Part shown: positions 51,379 through 59,759 of the stretch, one piece after another
Layout of the letters: the number at the start of each line of letters is the position of its first letter
Position numbering within the stretch: position 1 is the stretch's first letter
Origin: Agromyces sp. 3263
GTDB lineage: Bacteria; Actinomycetota; Actinomycetes; Actinomycetales; Microbacteriaceae
Assembly: GCF_031456545.1 (NCBI RefSeq)
Contig: NZ_JAVDUV010000001.1
Location: 496,001 to 560,000, forward strand
Length of the DNA stretch: 64,000 nucleotides
Direction of reading: 5' to 3'
Notes under the pieces: model-generated
The model's input: only the letters and a program-made list of their open reading frames with translations
What the model was told of the DNA's origin: nothing
Databases searched by the model: none
Position numbers and translations under genes: made by a program

Positions 51379-52793
51379 GTGATGTCACCGCGAACGGGTA
51401 GGAGACGGTAGCCGCGTGCGTCGAGTGTGGGTCGAACAAAGGCACGAACCAAATAGATCGCGATCAGTGTCACGAAACCGATGGCTGTGTAACGCGACAG
51501 CATCAGCTGATTGTTGGCGGGAATGTAGATGGCGGCGATCATCAGTTGGCAGAAGAGGATGAGGCTCAGTGCGTCACGCTCTCGTCTCACCCCCATCCAA
51601 CACCTAGCCAAGAACCAGCCAAAGATCGCCATGAATACGACCGCGCCCGGGAACGTGACATCAGACGCGATCCAAGGAAAGAAGGTCGACCATACTTGCC
51701 CAGCTGGCCACCCCGTTCGTTCCTCTGTGCGGGCCGGATACGACAACTCCATTGGATCATCGCCGCCAAAGTACTGGACTTTGTAACTTGCAAGGGCGGG
51801 GACGCTGGCGCCGCCGGAAAACTCGAAGGGCGTCTCGAGACTCTTCGAAAGTCCGATGTAGCCGTTTACGGGATAGTAGAGGGTCACTGCTAGGCCAAGT
51901 GCGAACCTCTCTCCGAACATCTGCGAAATCACCGGGTCGGGCGAAAACTGACCTGCTGCGCCGAGTCCTTCAAGCCTGTCTGCCTGGATATTCGACATGA
52001 GCACTACAAAACTCACGCCGAGTAGCGCCAACACGGCCCAATATCTCCGGCGCCTGTGTTGCGCTTGACGCCCGGGCGGAGACATACGCGAGGAGGGTGC
52101 AAACGAAGGGGTGATAGACCTGCTTGAGAGTCGTTGGGGGTCGAAAGACGCCGCGAGGGCCGCCAGCAGTGCAATCAGTACATCGCCAAATCCCTTGAGT
52201 GTGCCGATGTACAAGAAGTACATCAAGTACGCAATGACGCTCAGCACGGCGAGTGCGCGCAGGAACAATCCGAGTGACCGCCAGAACCATACAGTCATCG
52301 GAATGAGCACGGCATACAGCGCTCCCGCGAGGACGGTCAACTGGATGGCAAGATTCACTCGACCCGTACGTTCCTGATCCGCATAGACCGCGAACTTGTG
52401 GAAGTAACTATCGCCCGGGTTCAGCGCAGCTTCGACGATCGAACCCAGGGATGTAGCGCCGTATTCCGCAAGGGAGGCCGCCGAAAAGGTCAAATACCAG
52501 ACGCAAGCCAGAAATACTAGCCACTTCTGGGCCGACGATGCCTCTCGCGACGCTGGCGCTCGATAGCTGCGCTTCTGTTTGATGGACAACCTGTAGCCAG
52601 CGCCGAATGCGAGACAGGCAGAAGCTATGAACAGTACCTCGAGCGCAAGATTCTCTGCTTGTACGGAATACGGGCCGATCAGGAAGAGGACAAACGTACC
52701 AATCACGAAAACGAGGACTACCTTCAGTGGGAAATAGGGGTGCTCCGTGGGCCGGTTCGGTGTTGATCCCCTTGCGGAGACAGGGCTAAGCAT
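51375..52793 (-). CDS. Wzy-like O-antigen polymerase of locus B
   Basis: A 472-residue membrane protein with about 11 hydrophobic segments. A large loop (about 290-380) holds YYPVNGYIGLSKSLETPFEF and YKVQYFGGDDPMELSYPART. Size, topology and position among glycosyltransferases and a flippase indicate the polymerase that links repeat units outside the membrane. Wzy proteins share little sequence, so the call rests mainly on topology and context. The ATG at 52793 lies near the first helix; 50 further upstream codons to GTG 52943 are arginine-rich and look non-coding. The gene is notably AT-rich for this genome (53-57% G+C in sampled lines). Confidence 0.75.
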   Translation of the reverse strand: MLSPVSARGSTPNRPTEHPYFPLKVVLVFVIGTFVLFLIGPYSVQAENLALEVLFIASACLAFGAGYRLSIKQKRSYRAPASREASSAQKWLVFLACVWYLTFSAASLAEYGATSLGSIVEAALNPGDSYFHKFAVYADQERTGRVNLAIQLTVLAGALYAVLIPMTVWFWRSLGLFLRALAVLSVIAYLMYFLYIGTLKGFGDVLIALLAALAASFDPQRLSSRSITPSFAPSSRMSPPGRQAQHRRRRYWAVLALLGVSFVVLMSNIQADRLEGLGAAGQFSPDPVISQMFGERFALGLAVTLYYPVNGYIGLSKSLETPFEFSGGASVPALASYKVQYFGGDDPMELSYPARTEERTGWPAGQVWSTFFPWIASDVTFPGAVVFMAIFGWFLARCWMGVRRERDALSLILFCQLMIAAIYIPANNQLMLSRYTAIGFVTLIAIYLVRAFVRPTLDARGYRLLPVRGDIT

Positions 52794-52955
52794 CTCGGTT
52801 GGCCCAGCTCTTGATCCTTCGGCTGATTCGCGGAGAAGACGTCGTTCCGCCCTGCCTGACGGCCACATCGCCCGAACAGGCGCCCTGCAGCGGTGTGACC
52901 GAGAGATTCGGTTGCCGCCAGACACGAGGGCGCCGGGCTCCACTGTGCGGGTCGG

Positions 52956-54227
52956 TCAATTTGATCCTCCAATGCGGACGCGGTTCGTGGCCGTTCCAGA
53001 AAGTGAACGGATGATCTCGCCTGCGGTTGACGCAGCGGAAAGATGTGCCTCGTAATACGCACGACCGAGCGCACCGTGGCGCTGCCATAGACGAGTGCCA
53101 CCTTGAGCCATTCGAACGATCGCCTCACACAAACCGCTCGCGTCCCCCGGTGTCACGACAACGCCCGCCTCCGCTTCACGAATGAGCCGAGCCCCATCAC
53201 CCGCGAGGTGTCCGATTATCGGAACGCCGGACGCGAGCAACGTCGCGATCTTGCTAGGGGTCGTGTAATGCAGGAACGGAGTGTCGGCGAGGCTGACGAG
53301 TTGAATGTGAGATCGGGCGATGCATTCAGGGATATCGCGTTGCGGCACTCGTCCGAGGAATCGAACGTTCCAGAGTCGTTCTGCAGCTGCCTGCCGCTCG
53401 AGCCGTTCACGGCTAATTCCATCTCCGACGAGGAGGATCCGTATCTGCGAGTGCTTCTTGAGAAGTGCTGCCGCTTCCAACAGGGTGTCGAGGCCCTGCA
53501 CCTCGCCGATCGCGCCCGCGTACATGACGTCGACGAATTCAGGACTTTCATCCGAGAGTTGAAGTTCTCGGCGGAGGTCTGCCGCTGGCCTGAACAGTGA
53601 CTCATCGGTTGGATTGGGAGCGTAGACGATCTTGGCTGGATCGAGCGCAGGGTGACGCGACAGGATGATGTCGCGCAAACTCCGGGAACTGACCCCGACG
53701 ATCGTGGCCTTGCGCTCGGTGAAGCGGACGATTCGATTCGCGACGGCCGCTGCCAGATCGCCCAACCATCCAGCCGGAATCATGCCGCTGTCTATGAGCG
53801 AATCTGGCCAGAGGTCCTGGACATGCAGGAAATATGGCGTTCTGCCGTTCCGCGTATGGCTGAGCAAGGGAAGCCCGACCGTGACAGGCGAGTTGTAGAC
53901 CCAGACCGCATCGACGTCTCGGAGAGCCGAGCGACCCGATGCAGTCGCGGACAGCGCAAACGTCGAATAGTTGGCGACACGACCGAGAACAGACGCGCCG
54001 TGATTCGGGATCAGGGCGACTCGCGTCACATCGATGGCGCCGTGTTGTTCTCTCGTGCGGCGCCGCACCCGGTACCCGTCGTAGAGCCGACCGTCGGGGT
54101 AGTTGGGAAACCCGGTAAGGACGCTCACACTGTGCCCTTGGGTGATGAACTCACGGGCGTATACCCCTGGCAATGAGGCAGGTCCGGGTTCGGGATCGAA
54201 CCACTGGGCGAGGATGCCGATTCTCAT
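52956..54227 (-). CDS. Glycosyltransferase family 4, WbuB-like (possible L-FucNAc transferase)
   Basis: A 423-residue GT-B enzyme. RIGILAQWFDPEPGPASLPG at 2-21, TGFPNYPDGRLYDGYR near 38 and FLHVQDLWPDSLIDSGMI near 133 are the hallmarks of the WbuB/WcaI-type group. VMYAGAIGEVQGLDTLLEA near 233 and YTTPSKIATLLASGVPIIG follow. In E. coli O26 the WbuB gene accompanies fnlA-fnlB-fnlC and is thought to transfer L-FucNAc to the first sugar, so the capEFG genes nearby make that role plausible here. It overlaps the fused transferase gene by ATGA and would act on its product as the second step. Confidence 0.9.
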   Translation of the reverse strand: MRIGILAQWFDPEPGPASLPGVYAREFITQGHSVSVLTGFPNYPDGRLYDGYRVRRRTREQHGAIDVTRVALIPNHGASVLGRVANYSTFALSATASGRSALRDVDAVWVYNSPVTVGLPLLSHTRNGRTPYFLHVQDLWPDSLIDSGMIPAGWLGDLAAAVANRIVRFTERKATIVGVSSRSLRDIILSRHPALDPAKIVYAPNPTDESLFRPAADLRRELQLSDESPEFVDVMYAGAIGEVQGLDTLLEAAALLKKHSQIRILLVGDGISRERLERQAAAERLWNVRFLGRVPQRDIPECIARSHIQLVSLADTPFLHYTTPSKIATLLASGVPIIGHLAGDGARLIREAEAGVVVTPGDASGLCEAIVRMAQGGTRLWQRHGALGRAYYEAHLSAASTAGEIIRSLSGTATNRVRIGGSN

Positions 54228-56227
54228 GTTCGCACGCCTCCTCGAGCGAGGATGGTTTCAATGTGCTGCCGCGGGACGGCTGGGAATGTCGAGTCGAACG
54301 CGGAGGCCTGTCCCTGACCCATCCACATCATTTCGAGCCGGCGGGTCATTCCCGCAATTTCTGGTACCACACGGCCGAGCTGACGTGCGCAGAAGAGAGA
54401 CGCACGGCACAACCAGCGCGGCAAGTGGAGGGGTTCGGTCCCGCTGGCGGCTCGCAGCACATCCCCGGCCGACAGGCCTTCCCACGGTTGGAGCATGACC
54501 GGACCGAGCGATTCGTTGCTGGTAGAGACCCGGATCACGAAATCGACAAGTCCATCGATGCTGCTCACGACGGTGGGCTGAGACCCATCCCCAGCGACGC
54601 TTGCCATGGGTGAACGTGAAATTGTCCTGAGAGTCTCCGTCGTGGACCGACCATGGCCTTGAACACTCGTTGCGCGTATGACGATCGCGTCAGAGTTTTT
54701 CGTTGCCCGGCCGGCTGCCAAGAACGCGCGCTCGCCCAGCGCCTTGGACCGCGAGTACGGCGAGAAGGGCAATACCTCCATGGTCTCGTCTAGAACGGCG
54801 CGGTTGCCCTGCACCGCGGCGGAACTGATGTGAATCGTGCGCTCGACTCCCGCACGGTCGGCGGCGTGCAGCACGATCGCGGGTACCAACGCGTTGGCGC
54901 CATAGAGCTCGTATGTGTGCGGAGCATCAGGCGTGGCGAGGCCAGCGGCATTGACGACGACGTCGGTTGCTTGAAAGGAGGTGACGAGCGCGGCCATCCC
55001 GGGATAGTTCACGGCGACGTCCGATATCTCCTCAGCTCGGTCCAGCCTGGGCGCCATCCGCACGCGTGGGCCCGGTATACGGCGAACGTCGAATCCGCGA
55101 GCCTCGAGCTGGGTGGCAAGCGCATCGCCGACAAAGCCGGAGGCGCCGACGATGGCCCACCGGGTCGGTCGGAATCGAGGCCGCATCAATGGCGACGCGG
55201 GAGGGTCAAGCGAACCTAAAGCCATGTGCGGTCGAGGCTCCGGGCTGTGACCACGGAAGCGCGGCAGCAGAAGGAACGCGGCGCAGAGACCGCCGATGAG
55301 AATGAGCCCTGTCCACGCAGGGACCAGTGCCAAGAGGACGAGGCCACCCGCGATGCTTGTCGCGATGCTGAAGAGCGTCACGATCGCTGACACTTGGAGG
55401 TGGCTCAGTCCAGTCTCTGTCAATCGCTGATATACGTGCATGCGATGCGACCGCAGCACCGGCTCACCGTTCCGGAGGCGCCGGAACAGGGTGAACGACG
55501 TGTCGGCGAGGTACACAGCGAGGGGAGCTATGACTGCCACCGGTTCAGCGCCGTAGAAGATCGCCGCAACGCCGACGGAAGCGATCGACGCGCCAAGCAG
55601 ATAACTGCCGACATCTCCGAGGAAGAGGCCCGGTCTTGTCAGGTTCCATGGCAGAAAAGCAGCGAAGACAGCTGATATCACTAGCCCAAGGAAAGTGAGC
55701 CACGGCATCGCAGTCAGGACTCCGATGAACGAATAGGAGATCCCGACGACTGCACCGTGCAGGCCAGAAATGCCGTTCACGCCATCCATGAAGTTGGCCA
55801 CATTGACGTACGACATGATGGCGACCGCGAAGAACAGCACCGCCCCCCACGACTGCCCCGTCAGGGCACCGAGCGGCACCGCAACGACGAGACCGACGAC
55901 AAGTTGCCCCATCGCGCGAACAAGCACCGACAACCCGCGGACGTCTTCCGCGAGCCCGACCAGACTTGCGAGAAACACACCGACAGCGATCACGGCGACC
56001 AGGGCTACCGCGATGTCGGATGGACGTGCAATGACCATTGCGGAAGCCGCAAGATATCCGAGCAGCGGTGCGATTCCACCGCCACGCAGCGTTGGCTGTG
56101 AATGTGAGGATCGCAGACTCGGGTGATCGACCACAGCGTGTCTCTTCAGGATTGTTCCGAGGAAGAGCGGTGACGCCAAGCTGACCAATCCCGCTACAGC
56201 GATCGTCCACCAAACGAACGTGCTCAC
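54224..56227 (-). CDS. Fusion: WecA/WbpL-type phosphoglycosyltransferase + SDR 4-reductase
   Basis: A 667-residue two-domain protein. Residues 1-320 are a polytopic polyprenyl-phosphate N-acetylhexosamine-1-phosphate transferase, with DHPSLRSSHSQPTLRGGG near 34-51, NVANFMDGVNG at 142-152, FLGDVGS at 202-208 and HRMHVY at 261-266. After a proline-rich linker (about 325-350) comes an SDR domain: WAIVGASGFVGDAL near 357-370, HISSAAVQGN, and YSRSK with Tyr491 and Lys495. The SDR resembles WbpV/WreQ-type 4-reductases that make QuiNAc or FucNAc. The reading frame is continuous through the junction. GTG 56227 has AAGGG five bases upstream. The dehydratase gene upstream would supply the 4-keto substrate. 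Confidence 0.88.
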   Translation of the reverse strand: MSTFVWWTIAVAGLVSLASPLFLGTILKRHAVVDHPSLRSSHSQPTLRGGGIAPLLGYLAASAMVIARPSDIAVALVAVIAVGVFLASLVGLAEDVRGLSVLVRAMGQLVVGLVVAVPLGALTGQSWGAVLFFAVAIMSYVNVANFMDGVNGISGLHGAVVGISYSFIGVLTAMPWLTFLGLVISAVFAAFLPWNLTRPGLFLGDVGSYLLGASIASVGVAAIFYGAEPVAVIAPLAVYLADTSFTLFRRLRNGEPVLRSHRMHVYQRLTETGLSHLQVSAIVTLFSIATSIAGGLVLLALVPAWTGLILIGGLCAAFLLLPRFRGHSPEPRPHMALGSLDPPASPLMRPRFRPTRWAIVGASGFVGDALATQLEARGFDVRRIPGPRVRMAPRLDRAEEISDVAVNYPGMAALVTSFQATDVVVNAAGLATPDAPHTYELYGANALVPAIVLHAADRAGVERTIHISSAAVQGNRAVLDETMEVLPFSPYSRSKALGERAFLAAGRATKNSDAIVIRATSVQGHGRSTTETLRTISRSPMASVAGDGSQPTVVSSIDGLVDFVIRVSTSNESLGPVMLQPWEGLSAGDVLRAASGTEPLHLPRWLCRASLFCARQLGRVVPEIAGMTRRLEMMWMGQGQASAFDSTFPAVPRQHIETILARGGVRT

Positions 56228-56327
56228 TTGGGCCCTTGGTGGTCCACGACATGGCCGTCTGCCGAAGCGACCCGAGTCCACAGCTTGGTCTCGCTGCCCC
56301 CGGGCACCGAGAAGTCGATCCGAGCAC

Positions 56328-58190
56328 TCACGACGTCCCTTTCGCCACAACGGTCGGCCGAAGAATCGCGATCATCGCGGTGTCGTTGTCGCGCACCTTC
56401 CTCGACATCTGGAGGTCCCACTCCGCCTTGTCGAGCGCCGACGGCGGCACCGGGGCGACCCGGGCATGCGAGATCTTCGGATGCCGCGGTCGCGTCGTCT
56501 GCTCGGACGCGCCGACGAGCTCTTCGTGCAGCTTCTCCCCTTCACGCAGGCCCGTGAAGACGATGTCCACGTCGCGACCCGACATCTCGATCATCCGCTC
56601 GGCGACGTCGAGGATCCGGACGGGCTCCCCCATGTCGAGGATCAGGACCTCACCGGGCGACCCGATGCCTCCGGCCTGGACCACGAGCTGGCAGGCCTCG
56701 GGAATCGTCATGAAATAGCGCGTGGCATCCGGATGCGTCACGGTCACCGGGCCGCCCGACCGGATCAGTGCCGCGAAGGTGGGGAGCATGGATCCCCGGC
56801 TGCCGATCACGTTGCCGAACCGCACCGAGAGGAATGCGGCATCCGTCTCGATCGCCATCCACGCCGTGAGCTTCTCGGCGACGCGCTTCGAATGACCGAG
56901 CACGCTGGTCGGGTTCGCCGCCTTGTCGGTCGAGATGTTGACGAAGGTCCGCACGCCGCAGTCGCGCGCCGCCTCGAGCACGTTGAGGGTGCCGATCACG
57001 TTCGTCTTCCACGCCTCGTCGGGATACTGCTCGAGCATCGGCAGGTGCTTGAGCGCCGCCGCGTGGAACACCACCTCAGGGCGACGATCGAGGAACACGT
57101 GCCGCAGGGCGTCGGCATCGCGGATGTCGGCGAGCACGACGTCGGGCGTGTCGAGCAGGCCGTGACCGGCGGTCGCGAGCTGCGCGGCCTGGAGGCCGGT
57201 CTCGTCGCGATCGAGCATGATGAGCTCGGCCGGACCGAACCCCACGATCTGGCGGCACAGCTCCGCGCCGATGGACCCGCCGGCGCCCGTCACCAGCACC
57301 CGCCTGCCCGCCAGGTATCCGGCGATGGTGGCGACCTCGGTATCGACCGCGTGCCGGCCGATGAGGTCCTCGATCGAGACATCCCGCATGTCGGTGAGTC
57401 CGGTGCGGCCGGCGAGGATCTCGTCGAGCCGGGGCAGCACCTTCACCTGGAGCCCGAGACGCGTGCCGGCGTCGTTCACGCGACGCAGCAGCGCCGAGTC
57501 CGCTCGCGCGATGGCCACCACGACGACCTTCGCCCCGGTCTCTCGCGCGACGACGTCGAGGTCGGCGAGCGTCCCCCGCACCTGCACGGAGCCGTGCCGC
57601 ACGTTGCGGAACGCCGGATCGTCGTCGAGCAGGCCGACCGGCACGAAGCCGGAGTCGGGGTCGGTCATCATGCGGCGCACGAGTTCGGCGCCGAGGTAGC
57701 CGGCACCGTAGATGATGGTGCGCTCGGCGTCGGCGCCGGGGCGGTACTTGTGCTCGACGTAGAGCCGCTTGAGGTATCGCGCGCCGAACATGATGAGGAG
57801 CGCGATCGGCAGCGCGATCACCACCGTGCTGCGAGGCACGCCCAACGCGGTGCCGAACAGCCCGACCGGCACGGCGAGCACCACGGCCACGACGAGGACG
57901 GCCATGCCGAGGGCACGAACCTCCTCGAATGTGCCGTAGGTGTATCGGCCCTGGTAGAGGGTGAAACTCCATCCGACCGCGAGTTGCAGCGCCGCAGCCA
58001 GGGCGGCGAGCACCAGCATCGGCCCCACCGCGATGGCCGACACGTTGTACTCGTACCGCAGCGCCTCCGCGACGACCACTGCCAAGACCCACGCGAACGC
58101 ATCGATCGCGTACTGGGCCCCGAACCGCACCGGCAGATTCCGACTCGTGCGCTCGACGGCGGCCGCCCCCCGCTCGTCCGTCACTGCCAT
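56328..58190 (-). CDS. WbpM/PglF-type UDP-GlcNAc 4,6-dehydratase
   Basis: A 620-residue membrane protein with four N-terminal helices (about residues 25-130), a first Rossmann domain (IIYGAGYLGAELVRR near 163) and a C-terminal dehydratase domain. The latter has VLVTGAGGSIGAELCRQIV near 296, DIRDADALRHVF, HAAALKHLPMLEQYP, STDKAANPTSVLGHSKRVAE with the catalytic Lys near 440, and RFGNVIGSRGSMLPTF. This family converts UDP-GlcNAc to UDP-2-acetamido-2,6-dideoxy-4-keto-glucose, the shared precursor of QuiNAc, FucNAc and bacillosamine. The ATG at 58190 has GGGG six bases upstream. It precedes the fused transferase-reductase gene by 100 bases and is its likely metabolic partner. Confidence 0.93.
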   Translation of the reverse strand: MAVTDERGAAAVERTSRNLPVRFGAQYAIDAFAWVLAVVVAEALRYEYNVSAIAVGPMLVLAALAAALQLAVGWSFTLYQGRYTYGTFEEVRALGMAVLVVAVVLAVPVGLFGTALGVPRSTVVIALPIALLIMFGARYLKRLYVEHKYRPGADAERTIIYGAGYLGAELVRRMMTDPDSGFVPVGLLDDDPAFRNVRHGSVQVRGTLADLDVVARETGAKVVVVAIARADSALLRRVNDAGTRLGLQVKVLPRLDEILAGRTGLTDMRDVSIEDLIGRHAVDTEVATIAGYLAGRRVLVTGAGGSIGAELCRQIVGFGPAELIMLDRDETGLQAAQLATAGHGLLDTPDVVLADIRDADALRHVFLDRRPEVVFHAAALKHLPMLEQYPDEAWKTNVIGTLNVLEAARDCGVRTFVNISTDKAANPTSVLGHSKRVAEKLTAWMAIETDAAFLSVRFGNVIGSRGSMLPTFAALIRSGGPVTVTHPDATRYFMTIPEACQLVVQAGGIGSPGEVLILDMGEPVRILDVAERMIEMSGRDVDIVFTGLREGEKLHEELVGASEQTTRPRHPKISHARVAPVPPSALDKAEWDLQMSRKVRDNDTAMIAILRPTVVAKGTS

Positions 58191-59136
58191 GAGCCACCCC
58201 CGTCGCTCGTGCAAGCACTTCCCCCGCCCACAACCAAACCATGCCATCGCCCCCCTGCGCCAGCCCCACGCTGCCAGGCGTGACGTTCGCCCGGAGGCAC
58301 CCGCCCGGATCGCCGGCGACGAGGGAGCCATCGGCCAGTGCGACGTCCACGAGCTGGACGCCATCGCATCCGTTGACGTCGAGCACCGCGAGTCGATAGA
58401 CGCCAGCGCCACCGCCGAGGGCCGCGGTCCCGGGCACGTCGACCGGCGCCGACCAGGTGGACCCGACGTCGGCCGTCACGTGCACGGAGCCGCTCTCGCA
58501 CAGCACTGCGGCCGAGCCGTCGTCGAGTGGAGCGACCTGCACGACGCTGGGGCACGGTGCGGGCCGATCCCCGGCCGGGCTGTGGACCACCGACCGGTCA
58601 GCCGGATCGACGAACCACGACGTCCCGAGCTCGCCCGGAGCCGCCTCCCACTCCGCGCCGCCGACGAACGACCACGCGTACGACGGCGCGCAGCCCTGCG
58701 GCGACAGACCGATCAGCGAGATGAACGCATCGTCGCCGGCGGTGATGTGCTGCACGGCAGCGACGTCACCGGCGGGGAACGATTGCCACGTCGCACCGCC
58801 GTCACCGGTGACCTCCACCGTCGACGGCTCGGGACACGACGATGCCGAAGCGCGAACGGCCGACGACGCATCGAGTGCGGCGATCGCACGGTCGGGCGTC
58901 AGCACGGGCGCGGTGGTCGGCGGTGCGGCCGTCGGCGTTGCGGATGGCGTCGCACGGGGCGTCGCCGTGGCGGGCGCCTCCGCACCCGGCGTCGACCCCG
59001 CACCGTCGACCGTTCGGTTCTGCATGACCGCGAGCGCGCTGAGCACGAGCACCACCGCGGCGAGGAGGCCCAGCCCGATCGCGGTCCGCACCCGTGCCCC
59101 GCCCCGCTGGCGGGCCGCTCCGCGTCGCGCTGCCAT
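58181..59136 (-). CDS. Membrane-anchored Asp-box protein with an apparent frameshift near its end
   Basis: The frame from ATG 59136 encodes a protein with one membrane helix (residues 18-38), an Ala/Thr/Pro-rich linker (about 50-78) and an extracytoplasmic region with sialidase-like Asp boxes (TGDGGATW, TADVGSTW). As given, the frame runs on past base 58200 into the dehydratase gene in a wrong frame. One added base in the C-run at 58221-58225 would switch it to the frame encoding ACTSDGGGSWQ, a third Asp box, ending in TGA at 58181-58183 that overlaps the dehydratase start. So the gene is either truly frameshifted or carries a homopolymer sequencing error. Function unknown; catalytic sialidase residues were not identified. 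Confidence 0.7.
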
Positions 59137-59147
59137 GGAGCCGATCC

Positions 59148-59759
59148 CTAGATCCGCCCGGCTGCGCGGTGGAGCAGGGCGGCGACGGCGTTCACGGCCG
59201 GCACGAGTTGCGCCGCCGACGTTTCGTACGCGGCGGCGCCCTGACGGAAGGGGTCGATCACGTCGGCGTCATCGGGAACGGCAAGTGGTTCGGCGATGCC
59301 CCGCTGTGCCCCCACCGCCGCGACCGCGGCACCCAGCACGACGTCGACGGCGTCGCGATCGCGGAGGCCGTCGGTCGCAGCCAGCGCCTGGTCGAGGTCG
59401 GCATCGGTGACGGATGCCGCGAGCGCGGCGAACTCGCGCAGGGTGAACGTCGACCGCGTGGCCGCAGGCACGAGTTCCACGATCGCACGCCGGTGCTCGC
59501 GGGCGAGCGCCAGCACCAGGTCGGCGTCGCGGACCGATGCCGCATCCAGCCGCCTGGCGACGTGGGCGGCGGCATCCGTCACCCCGAGTCGTTCGGCGAT
59601 CGCCCGCGCGTCGCGGTCCATCGGCTCGCCGACCCAGGCGATGGTGCCGGCGCTCCCCACCGAGACGTCCACCCCGTCGAGACCGATCCGCAGCAACTGC
59701 TCGGCCATCGGCGACCGGCAGATGTTGCCCGAGCAGACGAGGAGGATGCGAAAGGTCAT
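59148..59759 (-). CDS. Low-molecular-weight protein-tyrosine phosphatase (Wzb-like)
   Basis: A 203-residue LMW-PTP. The P-loop VCSGNICRSPMAE provides nucleophile Cys9 and Arg15. The late general-acid motif VIDPF gives Asp169. The protein is longer than the usual 140-150 residues; the middle (about 95-150) has an extra helical stretch. In polysaccharide clusters such enzymes dephosphorylate the BY-kinase, here the protein encoded directly upstream with a four-base overlap. Cycling of kinase phosphorylation is known to control polymer length and output. Confidence 0.92.
   Translation of the reverse strand: MTFRILLVCSGNICRSPMAEQLLRIGLDGVDVSVGSAGTIAWVGEPMDRDARAIAERLGVTDAAAHVARRLDAASVRDADLVLALAREHRRAIVELVPAATRSTFTLREFAALAASVTDADLDQALAATDGLRDRDAVDVVLGAAVAAVGAQRGIAEPLAVPDDADVIDPFRQGAAAYETSAAQLVPAVNAVAALLHRAAGRI

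Noticed and set aside
52794-52943. 50-codon N-terminal extension of the locus B polymerase
   Set aside because: The residues are Arg/Gly/Ser-rich without a helix and look non-coding, although GTG 52943 cannot be excluded.
57076-58180. Continuation of the Asp-box protein frame deep into the dehydratase gene
   Set aside because: It overlaps a well-supported dehydratase in another frame, the sequence becomes arginine/alanine-rich without domain features, and a one-base correction gives a natural end at 58181.
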